Assembly (NCBI GenBank): GCA_036345935.2
Contig: JADWOT020001260.1
Coordinates: 102,001-166,000 of the forward strand
Length of the DNA stretch: 64,000 nt
Reading direction: 5' to 3'
Origin: Taenia hydatigena
Taxonomy: Eukaryota > Platyhelminthes > Cestoda > Cyclophyllidea > Taeniidae
Under the pieces are notes generated by a model. That model saw only the letters and a program-made list of their open reading frames with translations. It searched no databases and was not told where the DNA came from. Of the stretch, positions 1-12,041 are shown one piece after another. Both the position numbers and the translations under genes were made by a program. Within the stretch, counting starts at the first letter, position 1. Each line of letters opens with the position of its first letter.

Positions 1-346
1 CTGAGTTAAATGGACTTCGCGTTGGCACATCATCGCACTGAGAAGGTTTTAATCAAGAGTGGAAACTATGGTAAGGTAGAATACTAGACTGAGGGCAAAT
101 AATAAATAGTTCTTTTGACAGATATATTTCTCCTTTGGTCGCCATCACTTTTCCTTTTATCCTAAAGTCGCTAACACACTGACGCACAATTCCACCTCGT
201 TACCATCTTTATCTTTAACAAATACGATGATATTAGAGCATTAAATGCACGAATTCTTCTTTCTGTCTTCTACCACTACCACATTTCGGCATGCTGTGCC
301 ACTTCGCTGACCGAATTTCATGCATTTACCCTCCTTCGCATGGATC
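1..346. other. No feature seen
   Basis: This is AT-rich sequence with stops in all frames. I see no repeat match to the rest of the window, no splice-bordered exon and no RNA gene. Confidence 0.5.
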
Positions 347-960
347 TGACAAATACACAAGCGATTGTCACTGCAACCTCTCGGCTACTTCACTCTTCTG
401 CATTTAGGGCCTTTCATCACTGCCTCACTTAGTAAACTGGCCGACAAAACAGCCTACCTTCTCAAACTGCTTAGGAATCGGTCACTAGTACTTTAGCGAA
501 ATTCAAGAGCCCTACGCTCACAAACTGCAAGGCATGCGCAAACTGCGATTCCAAAATGTCCATTACACTCCATATGTGCTGTGCAATGCATCCACACTTA
601 TTTGTTCCAGCAACCAAACATCCAGCACATAACTAGACAACATGGCAAAAATGCGGCTGAGACAGCATGTTGGTGATCTCAAACTACTGATCACACAGGT
701 TGGCAAAACGAAGCTAGCGAAAGTATAGAGAGCTGTGCCCTGTTGAAACTATCCTCATTTTGCAGATGGGAATGTTTGAAAGCGAGCAAACTGAGCCGAT
801 ACCCTTCGGCACGTGGATGCTTAAAGGCAATTGAGGCAGTTTATGGAATTGTCTGAATGAGTTAGTCAACATTCACTGGCCTGTGCCTGTCGTAAAGGCG
901 GCAGACCCGAGTGCAAACAACACGGGATTAGTCTTCCTATCCTTCGCATTTATGCTCACA
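347..960 (+). repeat. Dispersed repeat family C, copy 1
   Basis: This stretch aligns by eye, in the same orientation and nearly throughout, with 5800-6476. Shared landmarks include GCGATTGTCACTGCAACC near the start, GCAAGGCATGCGCAAACTG in the middle and ACACGGGATTAG near the end. The copies have drifted by single-base changes and small gaps; I estimate roughly 75-80% identity. I find no open frame shared by both copies and no terminal inverted repeats, so the class is unknown. Confidence 0.7.
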
Positions 961-2404
961 GAGCTAATAAAGTGGATTGATGGAGCTATAATTTAGTCGC
1001 AGTTCATTAAACTCGGATCAAAACCAGAGTTTGCTTTTCTCACAACATTAACCGATGAAAACTACCCTGCAAAGAGATTTGATTTCACTTGTTGTCTCAA
1101 GTCTAATTGAAGTAATCGAGCAGACTCCAGATGCTCCCTTTTGAGTGGCCTACACATCTGGAAAAATCTCATCACCACTACAAAGGTGAGATGAAATCAG
1201 CTAATGAGTTTCAACGAAGTCAGTTCAACATAAATACCCAGTTGGACGAAGATATTCATGCATGGCTTCATAATAATATTTCGCCATATTGGTTAGCAAG
1301 TTTAGACCAACCGAATTTTTTAGGACCTATCGATAGATCCCACTTCTTTGTACGACTACTATCTAGCATTCAAAGCATTTAAGGAAGCAATTCCGTGCAT
1401 CAGCAATTGCCGGCCTTTTCCGGTTTCATCAGCGTAAATGCAGTAGCACGATCATTATACTGTTGCTCTACAATTCGACCAAATGAAATAGACTGGAATT
1501 GGGGCATTTTGAGACCTATGCCGGCGACCCTCAACTGTGCTTTCCTTGCATGAATGGAAGCATAATTGAGCTTTTCCGCTTCAACTACTTCATTTCTTAG
1601 CTTGCACTCTCGAAACACTAACATGGACAACTTGCATAAGTATGTCTTGTATTTATACAGGTCCGACTCATTTTTCTCAAGCATCTTTCCAACTATCTTT
1701 AGCGATCTTTCTACAATTGCACATACTATTGTTACAAAAGCAATTGTGTGTCAATTAGATGCAAGAAAATCTTGTTCTGCTAAGTCTGGTTGTTTGCCTC
1801 GTGCGTTTTGTTCCCATTATGTGATTTTCCATCATTTTGTAAAAGTGTTAGTGTTCACCTAGATTTACACAGACGGCATAAAAGTGAGTAGCAGCTGCTT
1901 ATCAAGACGAGAGTATCATCAGATAAATCAAATGAAAGCTATTGCCTTTCTTTTAACGATAAGAAGCTCGCCATTCATGGCGGTTCCTCTTTAACCTGAT
2001 GAGATGACAGATTTCGTCATGAAATTTAAAATGCTTCAAACTGCGCCATTTAATAAAAGAAAAGCTGTACTTACGATGCTAAAAAGGGTGTTTCAACCTA
2101 ATCTTGTCGTGACTGTAATCTAAAATCTACTTACAGTTAGCAGAAAAGTGGGGTCCAGTAGAGCTGTGTCTAATACCCTCTTCATTAGGAGTCAAAATGT
2201 TTAGATTGTGACGCTGTTATCTGGTGGACAAATCGGTCATGTCGCAGTTATTAACCAATCACGAATCGCGGTTTTATGAGTTAGCGTTAAAGCTGTAGTC
2301 GGAAGGAGGGATAAAACAGTTGGTAAATCTTTGCCAAAAGTATTGGATGTGATGTGAAAGAACGGCTTATGGGGGTACCTGCAAATATGTAGGCTGAATG
2401 CACC
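961..2404. other. No firm feature; one weak minus-strand open frame
   Basis: No repeat shared with the rest of the window was found here. The only coding-like item is the 94-codon minus-strand frame at 1400-1684, listed separately. Confidence 0.4.
1400..1684 (-). CDS. Weak candidate ORF, 94 aa, unrecognised
   Basis: The frame has an ATG start and a normal amino-acid mix. It is rich in K, E, R and L in its first 50 residues, which could suit a helix, but there is no signal peptide, membrane segment or motif I recognise. A frame this long is expected several times by chance in 64 kb at this base composition. No convincing splice sites, promoter or second copy supports it. It could be one exon of a larger gene, but chance is more likely. 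Confidence 0.12.
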   Translation of the reverse strand: MLEKNESDLYKYKTYLCKLSMLVFRECKLRNEVVEAEKLNYASIHARKAQLRVAGIGLKMPQFQSISFGRIVEQQYNDRATAFTLMKPEKAGNC

Positions 2405-4100
2405 GAGATGGCGGCTGACTACGTGACATACTGGATAGGACGTCTAACCGCGGACCAAGAAACTGCATGTTCGAGTCCCGCCGGAGCCGCAACCACTTTG
2501 TCTCCCCGCCATGCCTGCCTAACAATGGATTGCAGCAAAAAGGATGAAAGTGCTGCCTACTTTGACGCTAGAGGGGAGGAGCAGTAATTCTGACTAAAAG
2601 TGGGAGGTAAGATGCCATCATGTCTGGTGATAGGCTAGATCTCTCGACATCCACGTTATTGGGTCGACGCCCTAACCTAATGACATGCCTCACCACAATC
2701 GACCCTCTACTCCCATTTCCCCTTCACTCTCCCACTACCAACTCCCTCCCATTCCTTAAATTTCGTACCCACCCTTTATATTCACTTCTCATGTCACCTC
2801 ACTTGGCTTCTCCTGCTTATTTTATTCACTTCTGTTGTCAACCTCTCTAATTCGGCCAGATGCTAGGAGAATTATGTTTAGCAGTGTTCATAGCTCGGAG
2901 GTTAGACCAGCTTTGAATTAGGTGAGTTTTGCTAACCTCATCGTCTCGGCTCTATCATTTCGTGTTCCCTTTGCAGCTATCCGCTCTAGCATCGTGCACT
3001 CACACCACATCAAAACTGGTGGTGCGAACGTGTGAGTGGGTAGGTGGGTAGCTTATTTAATGCTATTTTGTTTCTCTGCAAAATTAGGTGCATAAGGAAG
3101 CTGACATTTGGGACTCCTAGTTAAAATAAAGCCTAAGCCGTACATTTGGGGCCCTGAAGCATTCGTATTCTGAACAGTTTCAAAAAGCCACAACACTGCT
3201 ACATTGCCTGCCTGAATACGCATTTTAACTAATAGGCGGTCAGTGATCACGAATTTGGTGGCAAAAAGAATGACATCAGCAACTGGGGATAAGGGGCAGT
3301 CAGGAGAGCACAGCCTTGATAATTATTTTTATTCCTACGCGATTATTGCACTCAATCCAAAGACCAGAAGAGGGGTTAAAATAGAAAATCCAGCCCTAAA
3401 ACCTAACAGCTGAGATTGCATATCCTTTCTCTTCCAGGATTCCCTCACTCAACCATGGTCCATCCAAATCAATACGCATGGTCCAAAAAATATACATCGC
3501 ATCGAATTTTAGCTTTTGTGGGAGTTTATCTTCGCATTCTAGGGTCGATACTCCGGACAGGGTGCGGGAATCAGACCTAAAGCGCATACTAGCAAAGATT
3601 GTGTGAAGTAAAATTAACTCACTCGTAGGTGAGCCACAGTAGCCTCGTCCGGGACGTGTGGATGCATGTGGTAATTAGGTAATTGGTGTTTACACCCGAA
3701 TATGCAAACGATGAAGTGACTTGAATCGGAACAAATCGAAATACAATCAAAACTTCGCATCTAATATAACGAAAGATGCCCTTCGGAATGTACTCCGATA
3801 TGTGGGTGCTAAAATTGGCTGCAAAAATTGATATCTGATAGGGCGCGAAAGATCATGAGATGGCTAGTTGCACTAACATACGGAAGCGCAAATGATTCGC
3901 CTAAATGAATTGTACACTTGTAATTACTCTATCTGCAGCATTTCTTTAAGTGTCAGATTCGACTGATAATATGATCCACAACATCTTTAGTACAGCAATA
4001 TACCCCAAGCAAATAAGCTGCGGGTACAATTGCTTCTTATTTGCAGAAAACCTATTGACAAACAAAACCTCCGTAGCTTCAAACTGTTGCATTCGTTCCT
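2405..4100 (+). repeat. Long dispersed repeat family B, copy 1 (tRNA-like head plus about 1.6 kb body)
   Basis: The whole stretch aligns with 48137-49912 in the same orientation at an estimated 80% identity with small gaps. Shared landmarks include CCTTTATATTCACTTCTCATGTC near 2773, GCACTCACACCACATCAAAAC near 2995, a shared TTTAACTAAT near 3225 and CCTATTGACAAA near 4050. The 5' end is tRNA-like. The first 450 bp include a pyrimidine-rich tract, which explains the 76-codon frame at 2620-2850. No frame is conserved between copies, so the body appears non-coding. It is too long for a typical SINE; a SINE head joined to another element is possible. Confidence 0.75.
2417..2490 (+). repeat. tRNA-Arg-like head of repeat B, copy 1
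   Basis: An A-box-like TGGATAGGACG lies at 2432-2442 and a near-perfect B box GTTCGAGTCCC at 2469-2479, followed by CGCCGGAGCCG. The arrangement resembles a eukaryotic tRNA-Arg. The acceptor stem does not close and the anticodon stem is mispaired, so it is not a working tRNA. Internal Pol III boxes at the 5' end of a dispersed repeat are the hallmark of tRNA-derived SINEs. Confidence 0.65.
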
Positions 4101-5572
4101 CGTGCCACGTCGCATAGAGGATAAAGTTATGGGAAAAGCAGAAATGTGTGATTCCGTATAACCAATAGTGCAGATGTTCACTTAGAGATTTTTAAGAAGC
4201 CTGACCATGCAAGAAGCAAACTTAATGGTGGGTAAAGCAGACTCATATGATAGACCGTATAAACCCTGTTAATCCAAGGGGAAAATTTTCGCTAAGGAAA
4301 ATGACAAATCCTTGTTGGAGTCTTAGAGAAGATAAGGAGCCTATGCAAAAATTACACAAACGTAGTCACACATGGACTGCCGAAATGCAGCCAAGATTTA
4401 CACAATTGGCGCATTAAGAGAAAACGACTTTAGACTAAGCAATGGGGGCGAAGGGCTGATCATCCTAAAGACGCGTAAAATTTGGGCTCAAAAATTCACA
4501 TGCTTGACATTTACCACGCACAACTTTGCTACGTTGTGCTTCATTCCTATCGCATGGTAAATCATAAGTGGCATTTTTAGAAGACTGCTGCTAATGAGGA
4601 TCGCTTTGGCACCCAAATGAATAAGGCTTTCGAAATGAGGCGATTTAAGTAATGCGTTACCAGTCCATTTATCGGCAAATTCAGAATACCTTGCTTGAAC
4701 CAAACCTTTGTGCCTTTTCGAGATAGAATCGATGTCTCGTCTATTACTGATGGGCGTATGATAGAGTAGAATTGAAAAGGTCCATCGCTTTACCACTGTT
4801 TGCGTAGTGTGGTGTGATTCTGCATCGAAAGTGTCGACACAGGCCATGCGGAGAAATAAACTTGCACTGAGTGAGTGTGGGCGAGTAGGTATGCCATGCC
4901 ATGGAATGGGGACTGGAGAGGAGTGCCAGCAGTCAAAGCAGTTGATTAATGGAGCCAGAAAGGCAGGAAGATGTACGAATCAGAGCTAGTATTTTAAACA
5001 CAATTTACAGGTGTGGGTATTGCAGCAGTTCGTATAAAGCAAATTCAGAGCAAGGGGTGAAGTTGAAATGTCAGGCAAATAGCTATTGTTAATTTTTTCG
5101 TAAGAAACATGATAGGAGGCAAAAATGATGGAGACAGCATTAGGTTTCCGAAGTAATCGTTAGAGCGCTCCTGTTCAGCAACTTATGCTCCTATAGGATA
5201 AGATGAATTTTTGTGAAATTTATATTTTTCAAATTTATTTTTACGAGATAATTCATAGTAATTATGAAGATTCTATAAAATATAGTCTACTTTAGACAAA
5301 ATCATGGCATTTCAGCGCATCAATGGCTCCAAAATACCAATGGGATTAAAGCAGTTATCGCTGGTGACCTTGGAAACGCTAAGCGAATTACTTAATTGGA
5401 AATCTCGTTTCACTTAACAAAATATGCGATCTGCAATGGACTTTTGTCCTAGAAATTGTAAGCATCATGTTAATTCATGTTTACTTTTCAAAAGATGCGT
5501 GGTATTTGCATGGCTAAATGATTATTTCGTGAACATTTTTTGAACAGAAGTCTACCGCTATTAAAGGCATGT
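4101..5572. other. No feature seen
   Basis: Only short frames are present, up to 119 codons at 4488-4847 on the minus strand, with no recognisable motif. No repeat partner was found inside the window. Confidence 0.4.
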
Positions 5573-5763
5573 ATAGCATCTCGAGGCTCGCTCGAGGCAA
5601 AAAAGGGCAGAATACTAGGGTAGTGTATCTATATATGGTTGGCAGACAGAGAAAAATGAGCTGGTGGCACGGTCGCAAGGCCAGCTTGCACAGCTAAAGC
5701 AATGTGGCCACCTCTGCGGCCTAAACCGAAATCGGTAGTCCAAGCAAACAAAGTATTACATTG
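5573..5763 (-). repeat. Dispersed repeat family A, minus-strand copy
   Basis: Read on the minus strand, this follows the family order: TTTGTTTGC, a CGGTTT/AGGCCG stretch, AGAGGTGGCCACATTGCTTT, a CTGTCTGCC segment, a short AT run, then GCCTCGAGCGAGCCTCGAGA. It matches the better copies at 60546-60710 and 61089-61275. Repeat C copy 2 begins about 40 bp downstream, so this is a cluster of repeats. Confidence 0.75.
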
Positions 5764-5799
5764 CCTCTCTCCTCTTTCGAGTGTCGTCTCCGACGCGCC

Positions 5800-6476
5800 A
5801 GATACAGATACACGAGCGATTGTCACTGCAACCCGGTAAATACTTCACTCTTCGCCACTTAAGGCCTGTCATCATATGTTAGAAATTGAGCGAATGCGTA
5901 AGTGCTACCTCGATTAATCCAATCGCTGACAAAATAGCTCAACAGCTTGAACTGCTTAGGATTGGCTCACGAGTACCCTAGCGAAATTCGAAAGCTCTAC
6001 GTTCACGAAATGCAAGGCATGCGCAAACTGTGACAATTTCAATCTATCTATTTCACTCCGCATATGCTGTGCAAGGCATCTACATTCAGATGCTCCGTCG
6101 ACCAAGCATCCAACACATAAATGGACAACATGGTGAAAACACGGCTGAGGCTACATGCTGGTGGTCTCAAAATACTGATCAAATGAGTCAATAAAACAAA
6201 GCCAACCAAACCATAACTAGCCGTGGCTTGAGCAAAGCACGGTGAGTTCCGCCTTTCAAAACACACCCTCCTTTTACAGGTACAAACGCTTGAAGCTGGA
6301 CAAATTGCGCACATAATCATTGGCACGTGGATACTTGGGGCAATAAAGGCGGCTGATGAAATTGTTGGAATGAGTTGGTCACATTCACGGGCTTGTGCCT
6401 GTCGTACACGCGGCAGACTCGAGTGCGAGCGACACGGGATTAGCCTTCCCATCCTCGGCTGCATTACGCTTACATT
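5800..6476 (+). repeat. Dispersed repeat family C, copy 2
   Basis: This is the partner of 347-960 in the same orientation. Shared landmarks are GCGATTGTCACTGCAACC, AACTGCTTAGGA, GCAAGGCATGCGCAAACTG and ACACGGGATTAG. A 201-codon minus-strand frame at 6048-6653 runs over it but is not conserved in copy 1. Confidence 0.7.
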
Positions 6477-6617
6477 GTTAAAATGTGAGATTATTAGTGA
6501 TATGTAAAATTGACTAAATAGAATGCGATGAAAGCAAGACTTAAACGAAGATTGAAAGACTAGAGGAGCGGAGCATACAGAGGTGTCTGGAGCTTGCCAT
6601 TGCCAGAGTGCACTGGC

Positions 6618-6822
6618 GTAGATTGACTGTGTAACCATGGTGTCGGATGTCATTACACTGGTTCGAAGTCGCGAACTACCATGCTTACCTGATATACTGC
6701 TGCCAACCCATAAAACGTGCTGTTAAATAGGATCTCAGAGCTTTTTATGCACAGCGATAACTCACTGCGACGATGACATCGATACCATTGCCTGTGTACT
6801 GCTAATGAGCACCCGAAGCGTC
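6618..6822 (+). repeat. Dispersed repeat family D, copy 1
   Basis: This aligns with about 50412-50632 in the same orientation. Shared pieces are CGAAGTCGCGAA near 6664, TACCTGAT near 6687, GCCAACCCAT against GCCTACCCAT near 6703, TTATGCACAG near 6746 and GGCATTG/CCATTGCCTGT near 6784. The copies are diverged. The start reads like a decayed tRNA-type head but no complete B box survives. Confidence 0.5.
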
Positions 6823-7631
6823 AGCTTTGTTACGCATCTAATTTCAACAGATGTGCAAAGCGGCATCAAAAGGCAGTCATTTTCTGCTAGATATTTTTCT
6901 CCTAGTCTTTTCTTGTCCATTGGTACAATTCGTCACTTTACTAAATTGCATTTAACTATCACTCAAGTCACTTAATGTCCAACTGTAGAGTGGCGCAACA
7001 TCTGGTCGAGGGACAGAGATTAGCAGCGAGGATAAGTAAGGAAAATTGGGAAGAGTAAGGAGGACATGAACAGTACAGTATGGAAGTGTGCAAAGGAATA
7101 AATAATAAAGAGATGTTCATAGGCTTCGTAATCCCGATGAGATTCCCACCCGGAACCTTTTAATTAAAAACTAAATTCCTCGGCCATTAGGTCACGAGGC
7201 CACCTCTTTCCCCTTGGTCATTATTTTTTACTAAAATCGAGCAGCTCACCTCCATTTTCTATCAGTCCACTCTTTGCAACCAGTTTTGGTAGTACCAACG
7301 GTTTCGTAATGTAAGCTACTTCTACTTCTAGGCAATGTCGGCGTCAGCGTTTGTGGCTGTATTTACGGCAAACGGTCATCTACCAAGTAAACAAGGGTCT
7401 GATAAAAATACGTCTGCATTCCTATAATGTGGCTGCAATGTTCTCATGCAGACAAGAACTGCACACACTAAATTGCGATTATACAATCATCCTCAGACAT
7501 CAGGGACAGATCACGTGCTGCCACACTTCGAATTCCCCAAGCAATTAGAGTACGCTTATAAGACTAATTGCCATCAGTAAGCAGAATTCGTGGGCGCATT
7601 AATAATTTTTTCTGCTGATTTCACACCCATG
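6823..7631. other. No feature seen
   Basis: This is AT-rich sequence with frames no longer than 65 codons and no repeat partner recognised in the window. Confidence 0.4.
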
Positions 7632-8040
7632 GGGAGCATAGGGCGGCTAACTATGGGTCAGAAGACTGTGGGTTCGAGTCCTGCCAAGGCCGTAAAATGT
7701 ACCTCTCCTGCTACTTGCGGCAGCACCGTGCATGTCCAAAAATATATCGCACCAGGAAGGATGGATGTGATACCTACTTAGATGCTTAAGAGGAATGACA
7801 ATAAACTAAACTAAATATGGGAGGTAAAATGTCATCATGCCTGGTGAGAAACTAGATAATATAACATCCGCGTTATTAGAACGACGCCCCAACCTAGTGG
7901 CCTGATATAACACCATTAATATTTTGCCCAAAATTTTCCGCACTCTTAAAACAAAACCATTCCCAATGCCTTCAATTTGCACTCACTTACTTATATTCAC
8001 ATCTCTTGTGCACCTCACACTTCTTCTCCTAATCACCACA
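7632..8040 (+). repeat. Truncated copy 3 of repeat family B
   Basis: It starts with a decayed tRNA-like head. The A-box region is damaged, but the B box GTTCGAGTCCT at 7672-7682 is intact. It then follows the family B order: TGGGAGGTAAAATGTCATCATGCCTGGTGAGA near 7809, ACATCCGCGTTATTAGAACGACGCCC near 7863, then a TTATATTCACATCTCTTGTGCACCTCAC tract. Homology stops near 8040, and a hairpin-type inverted repeat follows within 20 bp. Copies 1 and 2 continue for another 1.2 kb, so this one is 3' truncated. Confidence 0.7.
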
Positions 8041-8057
8041 TATAATGTCGGCTGTCG

Positions 8058-8187
8058 GCTCTCATCAATCCAACTGCAATCATATGGTAGAAACCGAAGA
8101 GATTTTAATTGGCGAGAACCAAGAATTCATCGTTGGTGTCTCGTTGATTTCTACCATATGACTGCAGTTGGATTGACGAGAGCCGAG
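8058..8187. repeat. 37-bp inverted repeat, hairpin of about 130 bp
   Basis: The left arm 8058-8094 and right arm 8151-8187 are reverse complements over 37 bases with two mismatches (an A/G difference in each half). The loop is about 56 bp. The right arm and its flank (GACGAGAGCCGAGAATT) resemble GGCGAGAGAGGAGAATT in the 40.3 kb array, so both derive from one element. A foldback transposon end or a small palindromic element is the likely source. Confidence 0.75.
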
Positions 8188-11110
8188 AATTTTACGTTGG
8201 TGCCTTAAATACCACAACATCTTTAGCAAGGTAACCTGAAATGGTAAATACACGCTTTGAACTTCGTGTTGGCAGCGAAAAATGCCCTGTTTGTGAGCAT
8301 ATTATCTTAGTCTAGAAAATCAGCCACCTCCACCATACCTCGTGGCACTTAAATCATTTTTCAAAATCCAGCAATACTCGACGTGAATGCCCAACATCAC
8401 CACAGTTGCGACTTATATTCGATGAACAAATAAATAAAAAGGTCTCACAAACAATCATTTGGATTAAATTAGTATATTAAGGTAGCAGAGAAGTGACTGG
8501 TCGCACACCTTAGTTCTCAAAATGCCACATAAATTCCAAACTAACGGAATCGACTACCTACTGTGCTAATTTCACTACTTATTCGGAAGTATGCACCATA
8601 ATTTTCATTTGCACACAAAAGTAAATGCGCTGCTACTTAGTCCAGTCTACAACATTCAGCTAGGTACACAGCGACAGATATGCTACTTGGTACCTACAAG
8701 ACGGGAAGGAAACGAGGCCTCAATCAATAACCATTATTAACAAATATACACTCACCTCTGCCGGCCGCGGATCCGCAAGCGCCAACAGACAACACACGCA
8801 AACGCAGCCCATGCCTGCCATCTTTTATGTTGAGTTCTAGTAAATATTAACTTACAGTATTAAACAATATCTCCAATTTAATTTTCAGCAAGTTTGACTT
8901 GCAAAGATTGCCATATTATGTTGCTACTCTTTGGCCCAATCGCAGGTGTTTAAGCGCTGAAAACTCTCGAAGCTCAGAGCCTTATCCTAATGCATATAAA
9001 TCCAAATAAAATGACTTTACGGTTTGATATGAGTTTCAAAAACTTAATACTAAATCTTTGATTACTCGATTTAGAGCGTTATTGTTTTTGCTTATGTTCA
9101 TTAGATGTTGCAGCAGATGCGTAGAATTGACAAAAATGAATGGTGCTAAATTGATTGAAAATAAATTAATGACAAAGTAGAAATGTTAATCAATTGGCCA
9201 TTTAAATAAGCAGCAAGTTTTAACCCGACTTATGATGAAAACAAGTACAAAATCGCCTTAGAATTGATAGAGAGAAAGATGGCACAACCAGGCACGCAAA
9301 TTAAAACTGCTCGCACTAACGCATAACGACATGTGGATTGATTCGACAGTGAGAAACGCATGTGTTCGATACGATTTCCATGTTGTGCTATTTGATCCGA
9401 CACTCTAAATTGCAAATTACCAGCCTGAATAATGGGACAGGCAAATACTTACGCGCTGTACTATGCAGGAACGTACACTTACAACAAACTTACAATAGCA
9501 GCTAGAGAGTAGAGGCGCATTATAAAATGACAATGGGTGAACACACACAATACGATACGTAGATGGTCGTCTACAGTTCAAATCGTCAAAGTGCGCATCT
9601 TTGTTTTGGAGGGTACAATGGGAGGAGAGATCGTATCGAAAGGGTCCGAGTTGAGCTGAAATCAATGAAATCGAATTACAATCAATATGTCACGCAGAAA
9701 TCTCTGATTTTGTTCCACCAACGAGGCTGTGCTGCGCCGGTTTGTATTAGAACATGCTTAGATGAGAGTGATGGAAGGCCTGAGACTGCTGGTCCACTTT
9801 GCCTCAATTTGCATATCTGCTATCACTTCTTCCTATTATCCTCTCCATTCAACCACATTCCTTCCTACTCATTCGTGTAATTTCGTAGAGTTAGCCCATT
9901 TCTCAGCACCCTGGATTCAATCGCGCAGCTTGAGACTGTATTGTTGTGTTATGTTAGGCAATGATGGTTGAGTTAGCAGTGGCTTTAGTAGCAGTAGCAA
10001 CTTCTACGGCACTGATGGCCTTGATGGCACTACTTGAAGTAATATGAATGCATTCACACTGATGATTTGCAGAATGCAGCTGTGTGGGCTGTATTTGTAA
10101 GTGCATTCACGACTTAAGCCAAGACGCATTGTTGAACTGAAAGTGCAACGCTGATTTTGCTGAATCGGTGCCTAGCGAGCGCAAGCAAGTTGTACCTTTG
10201 GAAAGGATTTGTTTGAAGACACAACAGAAGACATTAAGTACTGGGATCAAGATACTCAAGGGTATAATTAGCAGGCATGATTAGTAGCGCGTTGTCGCCT
10301 TTCTTTCTAAAAGTGCAGTTCAATGCTTTCTGTTGTGTGAATTTAATCTACGTAAATATGGTAGAAACATCCAGCTATTGCATTTTCCCTGCTGCCTTGA
10401 TTTACACCTCCGACATAGGCAGAGTTTCTTTTTACTTGTGCTATATTTATTTAAATTATGAGTGCAGGCTGCGATTTGAAAACATGATAGGGTTGAATAA
10501 ATTTCTGTGACATTCCGGTGTAGAGCTATCAGTGAGGAGCGACGAAGTGTATTTTGGGGTGGTGAGCTTTTAGCTAATAGCCCAAGGTGTTGGCGGCTTA
10601 AGTGGCACCCAAAGCGTGTGAATAAAGTTAGAATCACGCCTAGAGATAAAAGAAGCCGAAATAGCCGTGACTACATTCAGATACATCCGAAGTCGAAGAA
10701 TGTGTGGAAGAGAATTTTCATTAAAACAGTTAATCGCATTTTGGTTTAGGCATTATTTATTTTACTTAGGCGCCCATCATTTAATTTTACAACTACTAGC
10801 GTTGAACAAAAAACTGCAAAAAAACTGCCTCAAACAAGTTAACTAACTTTATTGAGTGGAGCTAATGAAACACTTTGCGAACAGTGAATAAAGTGCGAAT
10901 ACTTTGTGATTAGCGGCAAACTCTTCAGTGGAATAATAAAGTGTGTTATTGAGGTGACAGATGCTTCTTTGAGACGAGAATAACCCGATCTTATTGGCCT
11001 AGCTGTTCGAACCGCACATATGTTTTAAGCCGAATGTCGAATCCCCGAATAACAAATGATCAGATGCGTTAGGTTCGCGATTAATCAGCTAGCCGAACAC
11101 AAGGCACTTT
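8188..11110. other. No feature seen
   Basis: This is mostly AT-rich sequence. Frames up to 105 codons (9563-9880 plus, 10320-10637 minus) lack motifs, splice support or repeats. I can support no gene here. Confidence 0.4.
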
Positions 11111-11119
11111 ACGTAGCTC

Positions 11120-11744
11120 GTGCTTTTTAGTAGTCCTTTGCCCAAGGAGATCTACAAAGTGGACCTCAATACCCAAACGTATAATAGTAAGGCATTGGGT
11201 AAGGCGCCTTGCAGTGCCACAGGTAGCCTTAGCTTAGTTCAACGCGCCGAATCTCGACGTAAAGTAGCTCCACGTAGGGAGGAAGAGAAGATTCGCTCTT
11301 ATTGTTCATTTGACCGCCCTTTTATCAGTAAATGACAAACAAGCTGCTGTTTTACCACCTAATATCTTGACCACACGCGTTAAACTTACCGGGCTACGCC
11401 ATCACCTATATAAATGGATCTGTCTCTTGGTATTAATCACCCTTCCCGATCACCGCTATCATCATCAAGACCAGCAGCAACGTCAAGTCTGCCATTACGG
11501 ACCTTAGATGCGCAAATTTTTTCACCAGCAACCAGTCCGCCGCCCATCTAATCGATCACCAACTCATGCATCTAGTCGCTTGGTATTCCGCCCATTGCTG
11601 CTGACGACGTACTGCACAAGAGTGAAGACAGGAGTCAATCAAACATGGAAGAATAGAGTTGTGGAGAGCAAAGGAGGAAAAGATAACAATGAGGTAGCGA
11701 ATGAAGCAAGCTGGTGGCCGTCTAGCGACAGCCTTTCCATTTAG
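11120..11744 (+). other. Possible decayed coding region
   Basis: Locally higher GC and several adjacent plus-strand frames give protein-like text. Frames at 11310-11507 and 11508-11744 lie in the same register, separated by one stop. No motif is recognised. It could be a decayed exon or chance. Confidence 0.15.
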
Positions 11745-11872
11745 AATCCACGGAAAACTTGGAACTTCTCTCAACTACCCTATCCTGTCCCTCTACACCG
11801 AATTGAGACAGCTTTGTCGAAGCAGACAAAGATGAAAGCAATGCGTAATGTAGTGCTACAACATTCTTACAG

Positions 11873-12034
11873 TATCCACTACAATTTCTGCACCCATCTA
11901 TCATTCAAATACAAATCGCTTCAGCTACCGAAGGCTCGAGTGGCAAGATCATCGCGTCGAAACCTAAAGATTATGCCTTTAGCAGTGGCACACAGGGGCT
12001 TTGCGCAATTATGCACCGTGACCTTCTCCAATAA
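11873..12034 (+). other. Exon-like open stretch, unrecognised
   Basis: A pyrimidine-rich acceptor-like TTCTTACAG ends at 11872. After it, a frame stays open for 53 codons to a TAA at 12032-12034. It reads as ordinary soluble protein (for example ASATEGSSGKIIASKPKDY). There is no ATG start, so it would only make sense as a terminal exon. I do not recognise a domain. A relic exon is as likely as a working one. Confidence 0.2.
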
Positions 12035-12041
12035 GACATAA

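Noticed and set aside
2417..2490. Functional tRNA gene
   Set aside because: A and B boxes are present, but the acceptor and anticodon stems do not pair, and the sequence is the head of a dispersed repeat.
6048..6653. 201-codon minus-strand frame
   Set aside because: It lies over repeat C copy 2 and is not conserved in copy 1.
7924..8208. 94-codon frame over the 8.1 kb hairpin
   Set aside because: It spans the end of repeat B copy 3 and both arms of the palindrome.
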